Part shown: positions 25,604 to 35,084 of the stretch, one piece after another | Position numbering within the stretch: position 1 is the first letter of the stretch | Layout of the letters: every line of letters begins with the position of its first letter | Origin: Alphaproteobacteria bacterium | Lineage (GTDB): Bacteria; Pseudomonadota; Alphaproteobacteria; Micavibrionales; Micavibrionaceae | NCBI GenBank assembly: GCA_021776025.1 | Contig: JAJFGR010000007.1 | Span: 186,001 to 250,000 of the forward strand | DNA: 64,000 nt | Direction of reading: 5' to 3' | Program-made: the position numbers and the translations under genes | The notes under the pieces: model-generated | Told to the model about the DNA's origin: nothing | Seen by the model: only the letters and a program-made list of their open reading frames with translations | Database searches by the model: none

Positions 25604-26572
25604 ATGAGTAATGAGAAGCTGACGATATTACTGGCGGCGCCGCGCGGGTTTTGCGCGGGTGTGGACCGGGCTATACAAATTGTTGAGCTGGCGCTGGAGA
25701 AATATGGGGCACCGGTGTATGTGCGTCATGAGATTGTTCATAATAAATATGTCGTTGATAATTTGAAGGCCAAGGGCGCGGTGTTTGTTGAGGAGCTGGA
25801 TGAAATTCCGGCGGACAAAGAGGGGGATAAGCGTCCGGTTATTTTTTCGGCGCATGGGGTGCCGAAAGCGGTGCCGGAAAGCGCGGAAGAGCGGGCGATG
25901 TTTTATGTTGATGCGACCTGTCCGTTAGTGAGCAAGGTACACCGCGAGGCGGAGCGGCATTACAAGAATGGGCAGCAGGTGGTGTTGATTGGGCATGCCG
26001 GGCACCCGGAAGTAATTGGGACGATGGGGCAGTTGCCGGAGGCGGCTGTGCTCTTGGTTGAAACGGTGGAAGATGTGGCGACGTTGTCGGTGGATGATGA
26101 AGGTAAGTTGGCCTATTGCACACAAACAACGTTGTCGGTGGATGACACAGCTGCAATTGTTGAAGCGCTGCAGGCGAAGTTTTCAAATATTCAGGGGCCG
26201 CATAAGGAAGATATTTGCTATGCGACGACAAACCGGCAGGCGGCGGTGAAAGCGATTGCGCCGGATAGCGATGCGGTGATTGTGATTGGCGCGCCGAATT
26301 CGTCGAATTCCAACCGGTTGGTTGAGGTGGCGCGTTTGCATGGCTGTGAGAAGGCGCTCTTGGTACAGCGCGCCGCGGATATTGATTGGAGCTGGGTTGA
26401 TGGGGCGCAGACGCTGGGGGTTACGGCTGGTGCGAGCGCACCGGAGATTTTGGTGGATGAAGTGATTGAGGCTGCGAAAGCACGGTTTGATGTCAGTATT
26501 CGTGAAGTTGCGATTACGCAAGAAAATGTGAATTTTAAAATTCCGAAAATATTGAAGGAACAAGCAGCATGA
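25604..26572 (+). CDS. ispH: 4-hydroxy-3-methylbut-2-enyl diphosphate reductase
   Basis: The last enzyme of the MEP pathway, an iron-sulfur protein making IPP and DMAPP. The three cluster cysteines are visible in [11 protein letters not shown] (Cys17), [15 protein letters not shown] and [11 protein letters not shown], as are [14 protein letters not shown] and [15 protein letters not shown]. The frame extends to 25559, but ATG 25604 ([16 protein letters not shown]) gives the family N-terminus; a GAGAGAAG site precedes it. The gene overlaps the following P-loop gene by four bases and heads the ispH, P-loop, rnhA unit. Confidence 0.97.
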   Translation: MSNEKLTILLAAPRGFCAGVDRAIQIVELALEKYGAPVYVRHEIVHNKYVVDNLKAKGAVFVEELDEIPADKEGDKRPVIFSAHGVPKAVPESAEERAMFYVDATCPLVSKVHREAERHYKNGQQVVLIGHAGHPEVIGTMGQLPEAAVLLVETVEDVATLSVDDEGKLAYCTQTTLSVDDTAAIVEALQAKFSNIQGPHKEDICYATTNRQAAVKAIAPDSDAVIVIGAPNSSNSNRLVEVARLHGCEKALLVQRAADIDWSWVDGAQTLGVTAGASAPEILVDEVIEAAKARFDVSIREVAITQENVNFKIPKILKEQAA

Positions 26573-27339
26573 AGCTTTCGGGGGCAGAGTTTTTAGCGCA
26601 GCCGAAAAAGGCGATTACATTTATTGGGATGTCGGGTGTGGGGAAGTCGCATGCGTCTTGCCAGTTGGAAGAGTGGGGATGGGCGAATTATTCCTGTGAT
26701 TATCTGATTGGGACGAAATATCTGGGTGAGCTCATCAAAAGTGAAGGCGAGATGAGCGCGGCGAATATCGAAAATTTATCGGATTTTGTCGGGCAAATTG
26801 GGGATGAAGAGCAAGGGGGAACGACCCTTGATGAATTTTGCCGTCGGCAAAAGCTGTATTATGTTGCGGAGTGTGATGTTCTGCGGGATATGCCGGAGGC
26901 GTTAGGGAGCGCTGATGGGCATTTTGTTTGTGATTCATCGGGGAGCCTTTGTGAGGTTGAAGATGAAGCTGTTCTGGAAGAGGTTGGGCAAAAGAGTCTG
27001 ATTGTGTATTTAAAGGTTCGGCAAGAAGGGCAGGCGGAAATTTTGAAACGGGCCACAGAATACCCGAAACCGCTGTATTTCCCCCCGGCATTTTTGGAAG
27101 AGAGATTGGCGCGGTATTTGGATAAATTTGATCTGGCTGATGTGTCGGGGATTCATCCTGTTGAATTTTTGCGCTGGATATTTCCGAGCTTATTTGAAGC
27201 GCGATTGCCGAAATATCAAAGACTGGCGCAGAAATATGGGGTGATTTTGCCGTCGCATAAAGTTGATTTGGCCAGTGAAGAGGCCTTTTTGCAATGTATT
27301 GCGGGCGCTCTTAATGAGCAGCGGGAGTGGACAATTTAA
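26569..27339 (+). CDS. P-loop kinase-like ATPase
   Basis: A 256-residue protein with a Walker A motif GMSGVGKS at residues 20-27 and a layout like shikimate kinase ([20 protein letters not shown], then YSCDYLIG in place of the substrate aspartate segment). It also has [28 protein letters not shown] before the C-terminal lid-like region. It is longer than AroK and its substrate is unknown. The ATGA overlap with ispH and TAATG overlap with rnhA show it is translated as part of that operon. Confidence 0.7.
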   Translation: MKLSGAEFLAQPKKAITFIGMSGVGKSHASCQLEEWGWANYSCDYLIGTKYLGELIKSEGEMSAANIENLSDFVGQIGDEEQGGTTLDEFCRRQKLYYVAECDVLRDMPEALGSADGHFVCDSSGSLCEVEDEAVLEEVGQKSLIVYLKVRQEGQAEILKRATEYPKPLYFPPAFLEERLARYLDKFDLADVSGIHPVEFLRWIFPSLFEARLPKYQRLAQKYGVILPSHKVDLASEEAFLQCIAGALNEQREWTI

Positions 27340-27770
27340 TGGATGGTGTGGTGCGGATATATACCGATGGGGCGTGTAGCGGGAACCCTGGGCCGGGTGG
27401 CTGGGGCGCTTTGATGCTTTGGAACAGTCATGAGAAAGAGCTTAATGGTGGTGAGGGTGATACGACGAACAACCGTATGGAGATGATGGCGGTTATAAAA
27501 GCGCTGGAGGCGGTTAAGGGTAGCCCGAAGATTGAGATTTATACTGATAGCAAATATGTGATGCACGGAATCACCGAATGGCTGGAGGGATGGAAAGCGC
27601 GGGGATGGAAGACGGCGGCGAAGAAGCCAGTGAAGAATGTAGATTTGTGGCAGGAGATGGATGCGCTTGTGGTGCAGTATGATATTACGTTTCATTGGGT
27701 GAAGGGGCATGATGGTCACCCCGAGAACGAACGCGCCGATTCGCTCGCCGTAGCCGGTATTCCTCGATAA
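27339..27770 (+). CDS. rnhA: Ribonuclease HI
   Basis: Degrades the RNA strand of RNA-DNA hybrids. With the ATG at 27339, which overlaps the upstream stop as TAATG, the catalytic residues fall at Asp10 ([11 protein letters not shown]), Glu48 (NRMEMMAV), Asp70 (YTDSKYV), His124 and Asp134 (ERADSLA), the exact E. coli numbering. This supports this start over the GTG at 27327. The 143-residue length is normal. It is the third gene of the ispH operon. Confidence 0.97.
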   Translation: MDGVVRIYTDGACSGNPGPGGWGALMLWNSHEKELNGGEGDTTNNRMEMMAVIKALEAVKGSPKIEIYTDSKYVMHGITEWLEGWKARGWKTAAKKPVKNVDLWQEMDALVVQYDITFHWVKGHDGHPENERADSLAVAGIPR

Positions 27771-27913
27771 AGATTGTCTTATCCACAAGGGTTTCTGCGG
27801 CTTTGCGGCGGCTTTTCCAAATCTTAAGACACTGTTAATACTTTCCGCAGAAGCTTGAATTGTGCGCGATTTTTGATGGCGCAGATTCAAAGTTAGCCGG
27901 GAGGGCTTTTAAC

Positions 27914-28327
27914 ATGACACAGACTGATACAGCGAATATCACTTTACCGCTGCCGCCTGAAATTCATGAAAACGGTGAGATGGGAATTTACGCGAAATTC
28001 ATGCAGCATTTGCGCCATGTGCCAAATTCACGCATGGAGATTAAGGTTTTGTCAGCGATCCAATTTACAGCCGACATGGTGGATTGTAGCGATGCGCATG
28101 TTGCCAAGCTTCTTATAGAGCTGGGTTTGCGGGCGCCGCGGATGGCATTTCCGGCAGAGTTTTTGAGTTTTGCGGATCAGTCATTGATGCGCAATAGCTG
28201 GGATGTTGGCGGGCCATCAAAGGCGCTGTGTGAATTGCAGGGTTTTTGGCATGCGGCGGGCGAAGATAAGTTTGCGGCGTTTAAAGGTGGTTATCCATTG
28301 CTGAGCACAGAAGGGGCACTGGTTTAA
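27914..28327 (+). CDS. Hypothetical protein, 137 aa
   Basis: No family recognised. The ATG at 27914 has a GGGAGG site nine bases upstream, so I prefer it to the frame start at 27860. The protein is soluble; it has LPLPPEIHENGEMGIYAKFMQHL at its N-terminus and AKLLIELGLRAPRMAFPAEFLSFADQS in the middle. It is convergent with the gene for penicillin-binding protein 1A, the stop codons overlapping by four bases. Composition is like the neighbours. Confidence 0.65.
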   Translation: MTQTDTANITLPLPPEIHENGEMGIYAKFMQHLRHVPNSRMEIKVLSAIQFTADMVDCSDAHVAKLLIELGLRAPRMAFPAEFLSFADQSLMRNSWDVGGPSKALCELQGFWHAAGEDKFAAFKGGYPLLSTEGALV

Positions 28328-30327
28328 TTGTTGTAGCGAGCGCTTTCTTTGAGGCTGCGCTTGTTTCCTTCACGGATATCGGCACGAATGTTATGACGTG
28401 TTTGTTGATGCAATTCCCTATCTCTTTCTGAGCGAAAAAATAAATTTCCAATCATTTCTTCAAAACCACTGGCGGGTAAATAATCGTGGCGGTTGAAAGG
28501 CGGATATTGTCCCGCCGCACGGCGCATGACACTGGCCCATATTTGTGCAGGGAAGCTGCCGCCGGTGACGCGTTTCATGGGTGAGTTATCATCATTGCCA
28601 AGCCAAACCACACCGACAAGCTCACGAGTGAAGCCCATGAACAGGGCATCACGGCTGTCGTCGCTTGTTCCGGTTTTTCCTGCGGCAGGTAGGCCAATAT
28701 TTGCGCCGCGCCCGGTGCCGAATTCGATGACGCTGCTCATCATTGAGGTCAGGTTTTGAATGTTGTGAGAGGCCACGACGCGTTTCATACCTCTGTTACG
28801 GGGGCGTTCATAATAGAGCTCGCCCGTATCTTTCGACATGATTTTGGTGATGCCGTAGGGGTGCGTGCGCAAGCCGCCGTTTGAAATGGTGGAATAGACG
28901 CTGGCCATTTCCATTAGGGTTACGCCGTTTGAGCCCAGAGCAAGGGATAGGTTCGGTTCAAGTTTCGAAGTAATGCCCATACGCTGTGCGGTGTCTATGA
29001 CAGCTTCGGGCCCCAGTTCTTTGGTCAGTTGAAATGATACGGTGTTGAGCGAGTAAGTGAGGGCTGCTTCAAGGGTGACTTCACCTAAATATTTATGGCC
29101 GAAGTTTTTAGGGCGGTAGCGGCCTGTTGTAATGGGTTCATCGATGATGAGGTCTTGGGAGTCCCAACCGTGTTCGAGCGCAGTGAGGTAGACAATGGGT
29201 TTAAAGGAAGAACCGGGTGTGCGGGTGGCTTGCGTCGCGCGGTTGAACTGGCTTTGTGAATAGTTGCGTCCGCCAATGAGGGCCACAACAGCGCCATTCG
29301 GGCGTAGGACAATCATGGCACCTTGCGAGACTTTGCTGGCTTCACCATTTTGTTCGATTGCTGAGGCAATGGAGTCTTGTGCGTATCGCTGGATTTTTGG
29401 GTTAAGTGTGGTTTCGATGATGAGGTCTTCTTCAGGCGTGCCGATGAGTTCATCAAGAGAGTCGACGATCCAGTCTGTAAAGTAGCGGTCAGCTAGCGCG
29501 TCTGTTGGTTTTTGTGCTGGTTTTGGCGGGTTTCCCCCGTTGCCCTTGGCTTGTTCTTCGGTGATGTAACCGGCATCGACCATGGCGTTAAGGACAACAT
29601 CCGTGCGTTGCTTGGACAGGCCAGGGTTGCGAAGAGGGGAGTAGCGCGATGGTGCTTTAAGCAAGCCGGCCAGCGTGGCGGCTTCTCTGAGGCTGAGTTC
29701 TTCGATAGGGGCTTTGAAATAGAGCTTTGCAGCTGCATCAACGCCGTATACGCCGGAGCCGAGATAAACGCGGTTGAGATAGGCGCTGAGTATTTCGTCT
29801 TTGGAGAGTTCATATTCAAGCCAAAAAGCGAGCATGGCTTCCTGAATTTTGCGTTTGAGGGTGCGTTCTTGTGAGAGGAACAGGTTTTTTGCGAGCTGTT
29901 GCGTGATGGTGGAGCCACCTTGTGCGACGCGGCCTTTGGTAATGTTAACAAAAATAGCGCGGGCAAGGCCGAGCGGATCTAGGCCGGGATGGTGGTAAAA
30001 GCGTCGGTCTTCGGTGGCTAGGACGGCTTGAATGAGGTGTGGCGGTAAGTCCTGAGTTGTGACCTTGTTGCCGACAATTTCACCGTAACGGGCGACAACG
30101 GTGCCATCTGCTGCTTTGACGATGATGGCGCGTTTGCGCTCAAAGCTGGCGCCTTTGGTGATGTCGGGTAGTTCCTGCGCATACCACGCGAAGAGGCCAG
30201 CGAGAATGATGCCACCCCATAGGCCGATTACAAACAGCCATTTTGTCGCAAAACGAAGAAGGGCGTGATTTTGCGCTTTTTTCTTTTTGCTGGTTTTGCG
30301 CTTTGTTTTGGTCTTTTTTTTAGCCAT
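28324..30327 (-). CDS. Penicillin-binding protein 1A-type bifunctional peptidoglycan synthase
   Basis: A 667-residue inner-membrane enzyme that polymerises and cross-links peptidoglycan in the periplasm. A very basic cytoplasmic tail (KKKTKTKRKTSKKKK) precedes one membrane span. Next come a GT51 transglycosylase domain with the catalytic Glu in LATEDRRFYHHPG and GGSTITQQLAKNLFL, and a transpeptidase domain with SxxK in GSSFKP, SLN in YSLNTVS and KTGTSDDSRD. It is a member of the PbpC/MrcA group with a compact transpeptidase domain. The gene stands alone. Confidence 0.95.
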   Translation of the reverse strand: MAKKKTKTKRKTSKKKKAQNHALLRFATKWLFVIGLWGGIILAGLFAWYAQELPDITKGASFERKRAIIVKAADGTVVARYGEIVGNKVTTQDLPPHLIQAVLATEDRRFYHHPGLDPLGLARAIFVNITKGRVAQGGSTITQQLAKNLFLSQERTLKRKIQEAMLAFWLEYELSKDEILSAYLNRVYLGSGVYGVDAAAKLYFKAPIEELSLREAATLAGLLKAPSRYSPLRNPGLSKQRTDVVLNAMVDAGYITEEQAKGNGGNPPKPAQKPTDALADRYFTDWIVDSLDELIGTPEEDLIIETTLNPKIQRYAQDSIASAIEQNGEASKVSQGAMIVLRPNGAVVALIGGRNYSQSQFNRATQATRTPGSSFKPIVYLTALEHGWDSQDLIIDEPITTGRYRPKNFGHKYLGEVTLEAALTYSLNTVSFQLTKELGPEAVIDTAQRMGITSKLEPNLSLALGSNGVTLMEMASVYSTISNGGLRTHPYGITKIMSKDTGELYYERPRNRGMKRVVASHNIQNLTSMMSSVIEFGTGRGANIGLPAAGKTGTSDDSRDALFMGFTRELVGVVWLGNDDNSPMKRVTGGSFPAQIWASVMRRAAGQYPPFNRHDYLPASGFEEMIGNLFFRSERDRELHQQTRHNIRADIREGNKRSLKESARYNN

Positions 30328-30383
30328 ACGCTTTTATACGCAGCTTTGGGAAACATGCAAGTTTTTAGCGGGCTGGGCGGGGG

Positions 30384-30917
30384 TTAGTTACAGCTGAGCC
30401 AGTAACGGCGGCGGGCGGGGAATTTGTCGGTGGCGGCGGTTTCGTCTTCGAGTTCACCCCCGCAAAATTCGACAATGCGTACGGCTTCTTTATTCATGGG
30501 GTCGACGGTGATTAGCGCGCGATCAATACCGAAATGACATGTAAAGGGCATGCCTTTTTGCAGGATTTTTTTGCCGAAGCCTTTGCCGCGCATGGAGGGA
30601 CGGATGACGAAGTTCATGTGGCCGCCCCATTTTTCGAGGTGCCAATTGAGGCGGTGACGGATGTTAAAGACACCGATATATTTTTCTTCTTTTACGAGCC
30701 AAAGGATGGTTTCTGGGACGGGCTCAACCCAATTTGCATAGGGTTTGTGCAGGTGGCGGCGGCCTTCGTTAAGGTCGGCGATAAAGCCTTCGAAGTCAGC
30801 CTCGATTTCATCACGGTTGAGAAATTGATAGCGGCCTTCGGCGTGGAATTCGTCTAAAGCTTCCAGGTAGCTGTCTTTAAACTCTATGCTTGGTTTGACC
30901 AGTTTAGATGCTGACAT
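30384..30917 (-). CDS. GNAT-family N-acetyltransferase
   Basis: A 177-residue protein of the GNAT fold: the acetyl-CoA pyrophosphate loop is visible in RPSMRGKGFGKKIL, followed by ITVDPMNKEAVRIVEFCGG, the usual beta5 and helix. The N-terminal part (FHAEGRYQFLNRDEIE and ILWLVKEEKYIGVFNIRH) matches the predicted acetyltransferases of COG3981. The acceptor is unknown. It is divergent from the acyltransferase at 30994. Confidence 0.85.
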   Translation of the reverse strand: MSASKLVKPSIEFKDSYLEALDEFHAEGRYQFLNRDEIEADFEGFIADLNEGRRHLHKPYANWVEPVPETILWLVKEEKYIGVFNIRHRLNWHLEKWGGHMNFVIRPSMRGKGFGKKILQKGMPFTCHFGIDRALITVDPMNKEAVRIVEFCGGELEDETAATDKFPARRRYWLSCN

Positions 30918-30993
30918 GTTTTTCTATGGGGGTTTCCTGTTAAAACCGTTACACTATTTAAATATTCATGTTTTTAAGTGTGTTAGGTGTCGC

Positions 30994-32178
30994 GTGTCTC
31001 AAGTTTCAAATCGAATTGCTGTCCTTGACGGTTTGCGGGCTCTCGCAATTGTTCTTGTTTTGCTTCGCCATTCAATCAGGCCGTTTTGGGCTGATTTATC
31101 GGATCCTTATATACCAGTCGGGGGGATTGATCTAGGGGCAATTTTTATTAATGGCTGGGTGGGTGTGGATTTGTTTTTTGTGCTGAGCGGGTTTTTGATT
31201 TCCTCGCATCTGTTGCAGAGCTTTGAGAAGCGCCAAAGCTTTGGCGATGTTTTGCGCTCGTATTTGCCGCGGCGATTTTTTCGGATTGTCCCTGTGTATT
31301 ATTTTGTGCTGATGTTGGCTGTTTTAGGGTTGTTCCCATTTTATCCGTATCCGGAAAGCACTGATGGGATTGGTTTTCGGGCTTTATATCATTTGGCCTT
31401 TATGCAGGATTACTGGCCATCGGATATTGTGGTGGTGTTTTGGTCGCTGGCGATTGAGATTAAGTTTTATTTATTGGCGCCGTTTTTGATTTATGGGTTG
31501 TTGAAGTTAAAGGATGCGCGGGTGCAGGCGGCGGTACTGGTCGCGCTGATTGTATCACAACCGTTGATGCGCGGAGCATTTGCGCCAAATGCGGCGGGGT
31601 TTGAAGATTATTTTTTAAATGTGCGCACGAGCTTTCATCTGTGTCTGGATGGGTTGTTGATGGGGACGCTCGCGGCGGCGTTGTGGCATAGCCAGGGTAT
31701 TCGTGAAGTTTTGTCACGCCGGAGCGTGGCGGCGGGTCTGTTTTTTCTCGGCGTGCTGGTTTTTCTCGGCCTCAGTGTTTCAGGGCCGCTGGTGGATTTG
31801 GGGGTTAGCGGGTTTGATAAGACGTGGTTGGTTACTGTGATTTCGGCGAGTTTTACGGCGATGTTGCTTGGACTAATGGGCGGCGCGCCGGGGCATAAGT
31901 TGTTTTGTGGGCGAGGCTTAAGTTTTATTGCGCTGATTTCTTACAGCCTTTATCTTGTGCATCTGCCACTGCTTTATCTGGCCGAAGTGATGGCGGCGCG
32001 GTTTGTTGATTTTGAGGCGATGAGCGAAGGGTGGAGCTATGTGATTTATCTGCCGGTGTTTATGGCGCTGTGCGTTTTTGTGGCGACCGGGCTTTATGTT
32101 TTCATTGAAAAGCCGTTTATCGATTGGTCGAAGCGGAAATATGGTCGCAAAGTTTCAGTGGATGATCCGGTGAGATAA
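30994..32178 (+). CDS. Acyltransferase 3 family membrane protein
   Basis: An integral membrane O-acyltransferase (OafA/YrhL family) that modifies surface sugars or peptidoglycan. About ten hydrophobic spans are visible, with the family start NRIAVLDGLRALAIVLVLLRHS containing the key His, and FFVLSGFLIS and the RRFFRIVPVYY motif. The frame stays open to an ATG at 30886 inside the divergent GNAT gene, but the GTG at 30994 places the family motif six residues from the N-terminus, so I prefer it; the true start is uncertain. Confidence 0.88.
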   Translation: MSQVSNRIAVLDGLRALAIVLVLLRHSIRPFWADLSDPYIPVGGIDLGAIFINGWVGVDLFFVLSGFLISSHLLQSFEKRQSFGDVLRSYLPRRFFRIVPVYYFVLMLAVLGLFPFYPYPESTDGIGFRALYHLAFMQDYWPSDIVVVFWSLAIEIKFYLLAPFLIYGLLKLKDARVQAAVLVALIVSQPLMRGAFAPNAAGFEDYFLNVRTSFHLCLDGLLMGTLAAALWHSQGIREVLSRRSVAAGLFFLGVLVFLGLSVSGPLVDLGVSGFDKTWLVTVISASFTAMLLGLMGGAPGHKLFCGRGLSFIALISYSLYLVHLPLLYLAEVMAARFVDFEAMSEGWSYVIYLPVFMALCVFVATGLYVFIEKPFIDWSKRKYGRKVSVDDPVR

Positions 32179-32180
32179 GC

Positions 32181-33578
32181 CTAGAGCATAAATATGGCGG
32201 CAAGCCCTAAGAAGGCAAAAAATCCAACGACATCTGTAATGGTGGTGAGGAAGACGGTACTTGCTACGGCGGGGTCGGCGCCTGTGCGGTCCAATATTAC
32301 CGGAATAGCGGCGCCGAACAGGCCGGCTACAATGAGGTTGATGACCATGGCTGCAGCGATGATGAGGCCGAGTACCGGACTGGCGAACCATAGGGCGGTT
32401 ATAACGCCGGTGATGATGGCGAAGGCGATGCCATTGAGGGAGCCAACGATGGTTTCTTTCCAGATGATACGAGCGGTGTTGGTGCCGGAGAGTTCTTTGG
32501 TGGCTAAGGCGCGAACAGCAACGGTGAGGGCTTGTGTTCCCGCATTTCCACCCATGCTTGCTACGATAGGCATGAGGACGGCGAGGGCGACGATTTGCTG
32601 GATTGTCGCATCGAAGAATGAGATGACAACAGAGGCCAGCAGGGCGGTGAGCAGGTTGAGAAACAGCCAGCGGAAGCGGGTTCCGGTTGTTGACCAGATA
32701 GCGCGGTAAAGGTCGCCCTGGTCCACACCGGCCATTTTCAGGATATCTTCTGCGGCTTCTTCATCGATGACGTCGATTACGTCATCAATTGTGATGACGC
32801 CGAGTAAACGCCCGTCATCATCGACAACGGGTGCGGAGACGAGATTGTCGCGGCGGAAAAGGTGGGCGACTTCTTCCTGATCCATATCAGCAGGAATGGC
32901 ATGGGCGTTTTCAAAGGCAATGTCTTCGATTTTTTCATCGCGCTGTCCGCGGACGATGCGGTTGAGAGGGACGTGGCCTTTTATGTGGTAAGAGGGGTCG
33001 ATGACGAAGAGGTCAAAGAAATCTTCAGGTAAACCATCGGAGGCGGCGCGGAGGTAATCGATGGTTTTACCGACGGTCCAGAATTGAGGGACGGCGACAA
33101 CTTCGCGCTGCATTAGGCGGCCAGCACTATCTTCGGGGAAGGAGAGGCCTTCCTCCACGGCGGCGCGGGTTTTTGCGGAAAGCTTGCGGATGATTTCCTG
33201 CTGAAATTCTTCGTCGAGCGTTTCAATGATTTCAAGCGCGTCATCACTTTCTAGATCGGCGATGATGCTGGCGACTTGTTGCGCAGGCATTTGTTCAAGA
33301 GTGTTGCGGCCTAGTTCGGGGCCCATTTCTGTGAAAACTTCGGGGTTGAGCGTATCGCCATACATATTGATGATTTCCTGACGGTCATCATTGTTGGCTT
33401 TACAGAGTAGGTCGGCGGTGTCGGCAGGGCTAAGTTCATCCAGAACAGCGCAGACGGTATCGGCGTCTTCGGAATGCAGGGCGTCGAGCGTGGAGCGGAT
33501 GTCCTCATCGCTCAGGGTGAAGGTGAGTTCGTCCTGATTTTTCTGATCCTGCGATGTGTTTACGTCTTCGGTCATCAC
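32181..33578 (-). CDS. mgtE: Magnesium transporter MgtE
   Basis: A Mg2+ channel of the inner membrane, 465 residues. Order of domains: acidic N-terminal superhelical MgtE_N (residues about 35-140), two CBS domains (about 145-265), then five membrane spans with the pore segment SMGGNAGTQALTVAVRALA. The cytosolic domains act as a Mg2+ sensor that closes the pore when internal Mg2+ is high. No M-box riboswitch is apparent in the about 150 bases upstream. Confidence 0.95.
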   Translation of the reverse strand: MMTEDVNTSQDQKNQDELTFTLSDEDIRSTLDALHSEDADTVCAVLDELSPADTADLLCKANNDDRQEIINMYGDTLNPEVFTEMGPELGRNTLEQMPAQQVASIIADLESDDALEIIETLDEEFQQEIIRKLSAKTRAAVEEGLSFPEDSAGRLMQREVVAVPQFWTVGKTIDYLRAASDGLPEDFFDLFVIDPSYHIKGHVPLNRIVRGQRDEKIEDIAFENAHAIPADMDQEEVAHLFRRDNLVSAPVVDDDGRLLGVITIDDVIDVIDEEAAEDILKMAGVDQGDLYRAIWSTTGTRFRWLFLNLLTALLASVVISFFDATIQQIVALAVLMPIVASMGGNAGTQALTVAVRALATKELSGTNTARIIWKETIVGSLNGIAFAIITGVITALWFASPVLGLIIAAAMVINLIVAGLFGAAIPVILDRTGADPAVASTVFLTTITDVVGFFAFLGLAAIFML

Positions 33579-33670
33579 GCGTGTTCCTGAATTAAAGAGC
33601 GCGGTTTAAAAGTGCCCTTAACATCTACGAAAAGAGGGGCAGAGGTCAAGAGGCGGTCTGCGTTAATAAG

Positions 33671-33698
33671 TTGACATAGTATTATTTATGTTTATGGT
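33671..33698 (+). promoter_or_regulatory. TTGACATA promoter-like box before the tandem-repeat genes
   Basis: TTGACA at 33671-33676 extended as TTGACATA, with TATGGT (33693-33698) after a 16-base spacer. It precedes the ATG at 33729. Confidence 0.4.
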
Positions 33699-33728
33699 AA
33701 TGGAAATTTTTAAAAGGTATTTAAGGCT

Positions 33729-35024
33729 ATGTCAGAAGAAGAAACGTTACGTAAATTTGCAGAAAATCCGAGCATTGATGATGTGGGTATACGCGAGGTT
33801 GGCAAGGCTGGCCGTGAGTATGAAGAGCATGCGGCGGCGGCTCTGGATATCCTCAAAGGCCATGAGAGCGATGTGGCTACGCGGCAGATTGGCTTGATTG
33901 GCCGCGAGTATGAAGAGCATGCGGCGGCGGCTCTGGAGATTCTCGAAGGTCGAAAGACTGATGAGTCTACGAAGCAGGTTGGCTTGATTGGCCGCGAGTA
34001 TGAAGAGCATGCGGCGGCGGCTCTGGATATCCTCAAAGACCGAGAGACGGATGAGTCTACGAAGCAGATTGGCGAGATTGGTCGTGCGCATAAAGGAGAG
34101 TATGGGGCGGCGGCGCTGGAGATCCTTAAAGACCGAAAGGGTGATGAGGTTACGCGGCAGATTGGCGAGATTGGTCGTGCGCATAAAGGAGAGTATGGGG
34201 CGGCGGCGTTGGAGATCCTTAAAGACCGGAAGACGGATGTGGCTACGGGCGAGATTGGCCAAACTGGCTATCAGTATGAAGAGCATGCGGCGGCGGCTCT
34301 GGATATTCTCAAAGACCGAGATGGCGATGAGACTGCGCGGCAGATTGTCATGATTGGCTATACGCATAAAGGAAAGTATGCGGGGGCGGCGCTGAAGATT
34401 ATTAAAGGCGGTGAGGGCGATAAGGCTTCGATGTGGGGTGGGGCGATTGGCCGCGACTATGAAGAGCATGCGGCGGCGGCTCTGGATATGCTTGAAGACC
34501 GAGAGGGCGATGAGGCTACGAAGCAGATTGGTAAGATTGGCGGTGCGCATAAAGGAGAGTATGGGGAAAAAGCGCAGAGTATTCTCCTAAATAGAGCTGA
34601 GAAGGGGATGGGGTCGGGCCAGGCTGTTTCCGATGCCCTGGAAAAACTCATACCAGCGCAGCAGGCGTTAGAAAGAATTTTAACATGTGGCGATAGGTTG
34701 GCTGATGACAAGTGTGATTTACAGTCTGAAGATTATAAGGTACTTCGTGACGTAGCATGGGCGCTTTCCAAAAAGATATCGGAACCGGCGTTTTTGGTGG
34801 AGAAGTTGAAATCGCATAAGAGTGATGCGAAGGATAAGAAGTTAAAGAATTTTATTGAGCGCGTTGAGGGCTCTCCTTTGTTGTTGTCTGAGGGTTTTGC
34901 TAAAACCAAGCTTTTATCTAAAATTTTTGGACGAGCTTATGATGATGTTCATAAGCCGTCGCCCATACAGGAGGCAGAGGGGTGGCATGCAGCTGCGTTC
35001 TCTTCCAATGTGCCGGGTGAGTAA
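33729..35024 (+). CDS. Tandem-helical-repeat protein, 431 aa
   Basis: Residues about 20-290 consist of nine near-identical repeats of 30-31 residues built on IGREYEEHAAAALEILKDR and its variant IGRAHKGEYGAAALEILKDR, each predicted as two helices; this looks like a HEAT- or TPR-like solenoid for protein binding. The repeats are also highly similar as DNA, so they expanded recently. The C-terminal 140 residues are a separate non-repeat domain (LERILTCGDRLADDKCDLQS and FLVEKLKSHKSD) shared with the next gene. No signal peptide. The function is unknown. Confidence 0.75.
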   Translation: MSEEETLRKFAENPSIDDVGIREVGKAGREYEEHAAAALDILKGHESDVATRQIGLIGREYEEHAAAALEILEGRKTDESTKQVGLIGREYEEHAAAALDILKDRETDESTKQIGEIGRAHKGEYGAAALEILKDRKGDEVTRQIGEIGRAHKGEYGAAALEILKDRKTDVATGEIGQTGYQYEEHAAAALDILKDRDGDETARQIVMIGYTHKGKYAGAALKIIKGGEGDKASMWGGAIGRDYEEHAAAALDMLEDREGDEATKQIGKIGGAHKGEYGEKAQSILLNRAEKGMGSGQAVSDALEKLIPAQQALERILTCGDRLADDKCDLQSEDYKVLRDVAWALSKKISEPAFLVEKLKSHKSDAKDKKLKNFIERVEGSPLLLSEGFAKTKLLSKIFGRAYDDVHKPSPIQEAEGWHAAAFSSNVPGE

Positions 35025-35029
35025 GTAGT

Positions 35030-35044
35030 GTAAATTATTTTTTA
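35030..35044. repeat. 15-base copy of the maeB 3' boundary
   Basis: GTAAATTATTTTTTA here is an exact match to 35918-35932, which spans the maeB stop codon. The flanking bases 5' of it match too (GTAAGTAGT versus GTAAGCAGG). It sits directly after the first repeat-protein gene. It is AT-rich and short, so the evidence for a displaced maeB end is weak by itself. Confidence 0.5.
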
Positions 35045-35084
35045 TGTTTGTGGTGATGAAAATTCTTAAAGGGTATTTAAGGCT

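Noticed and set aside
33579-33728. Mg2+ riboswitch before mgtE
   Set aside because: I could not find the conserved structure of an M-box in these bases.
33747-34550. 267-codon minus-strand frame with repeats
   Set aside because: It mirrors the near-identical repeats of the plus-strand gene. The plus-strand product has a sensible helical solenoid and start signals; the antisense product is Arg/Leu-rich without them.
33729-34600. CRISPR or minisatellite without coding role
   Set aside because: The roughly 90-base repeats stay in one open frame across all units and encode a regular helical repeat.
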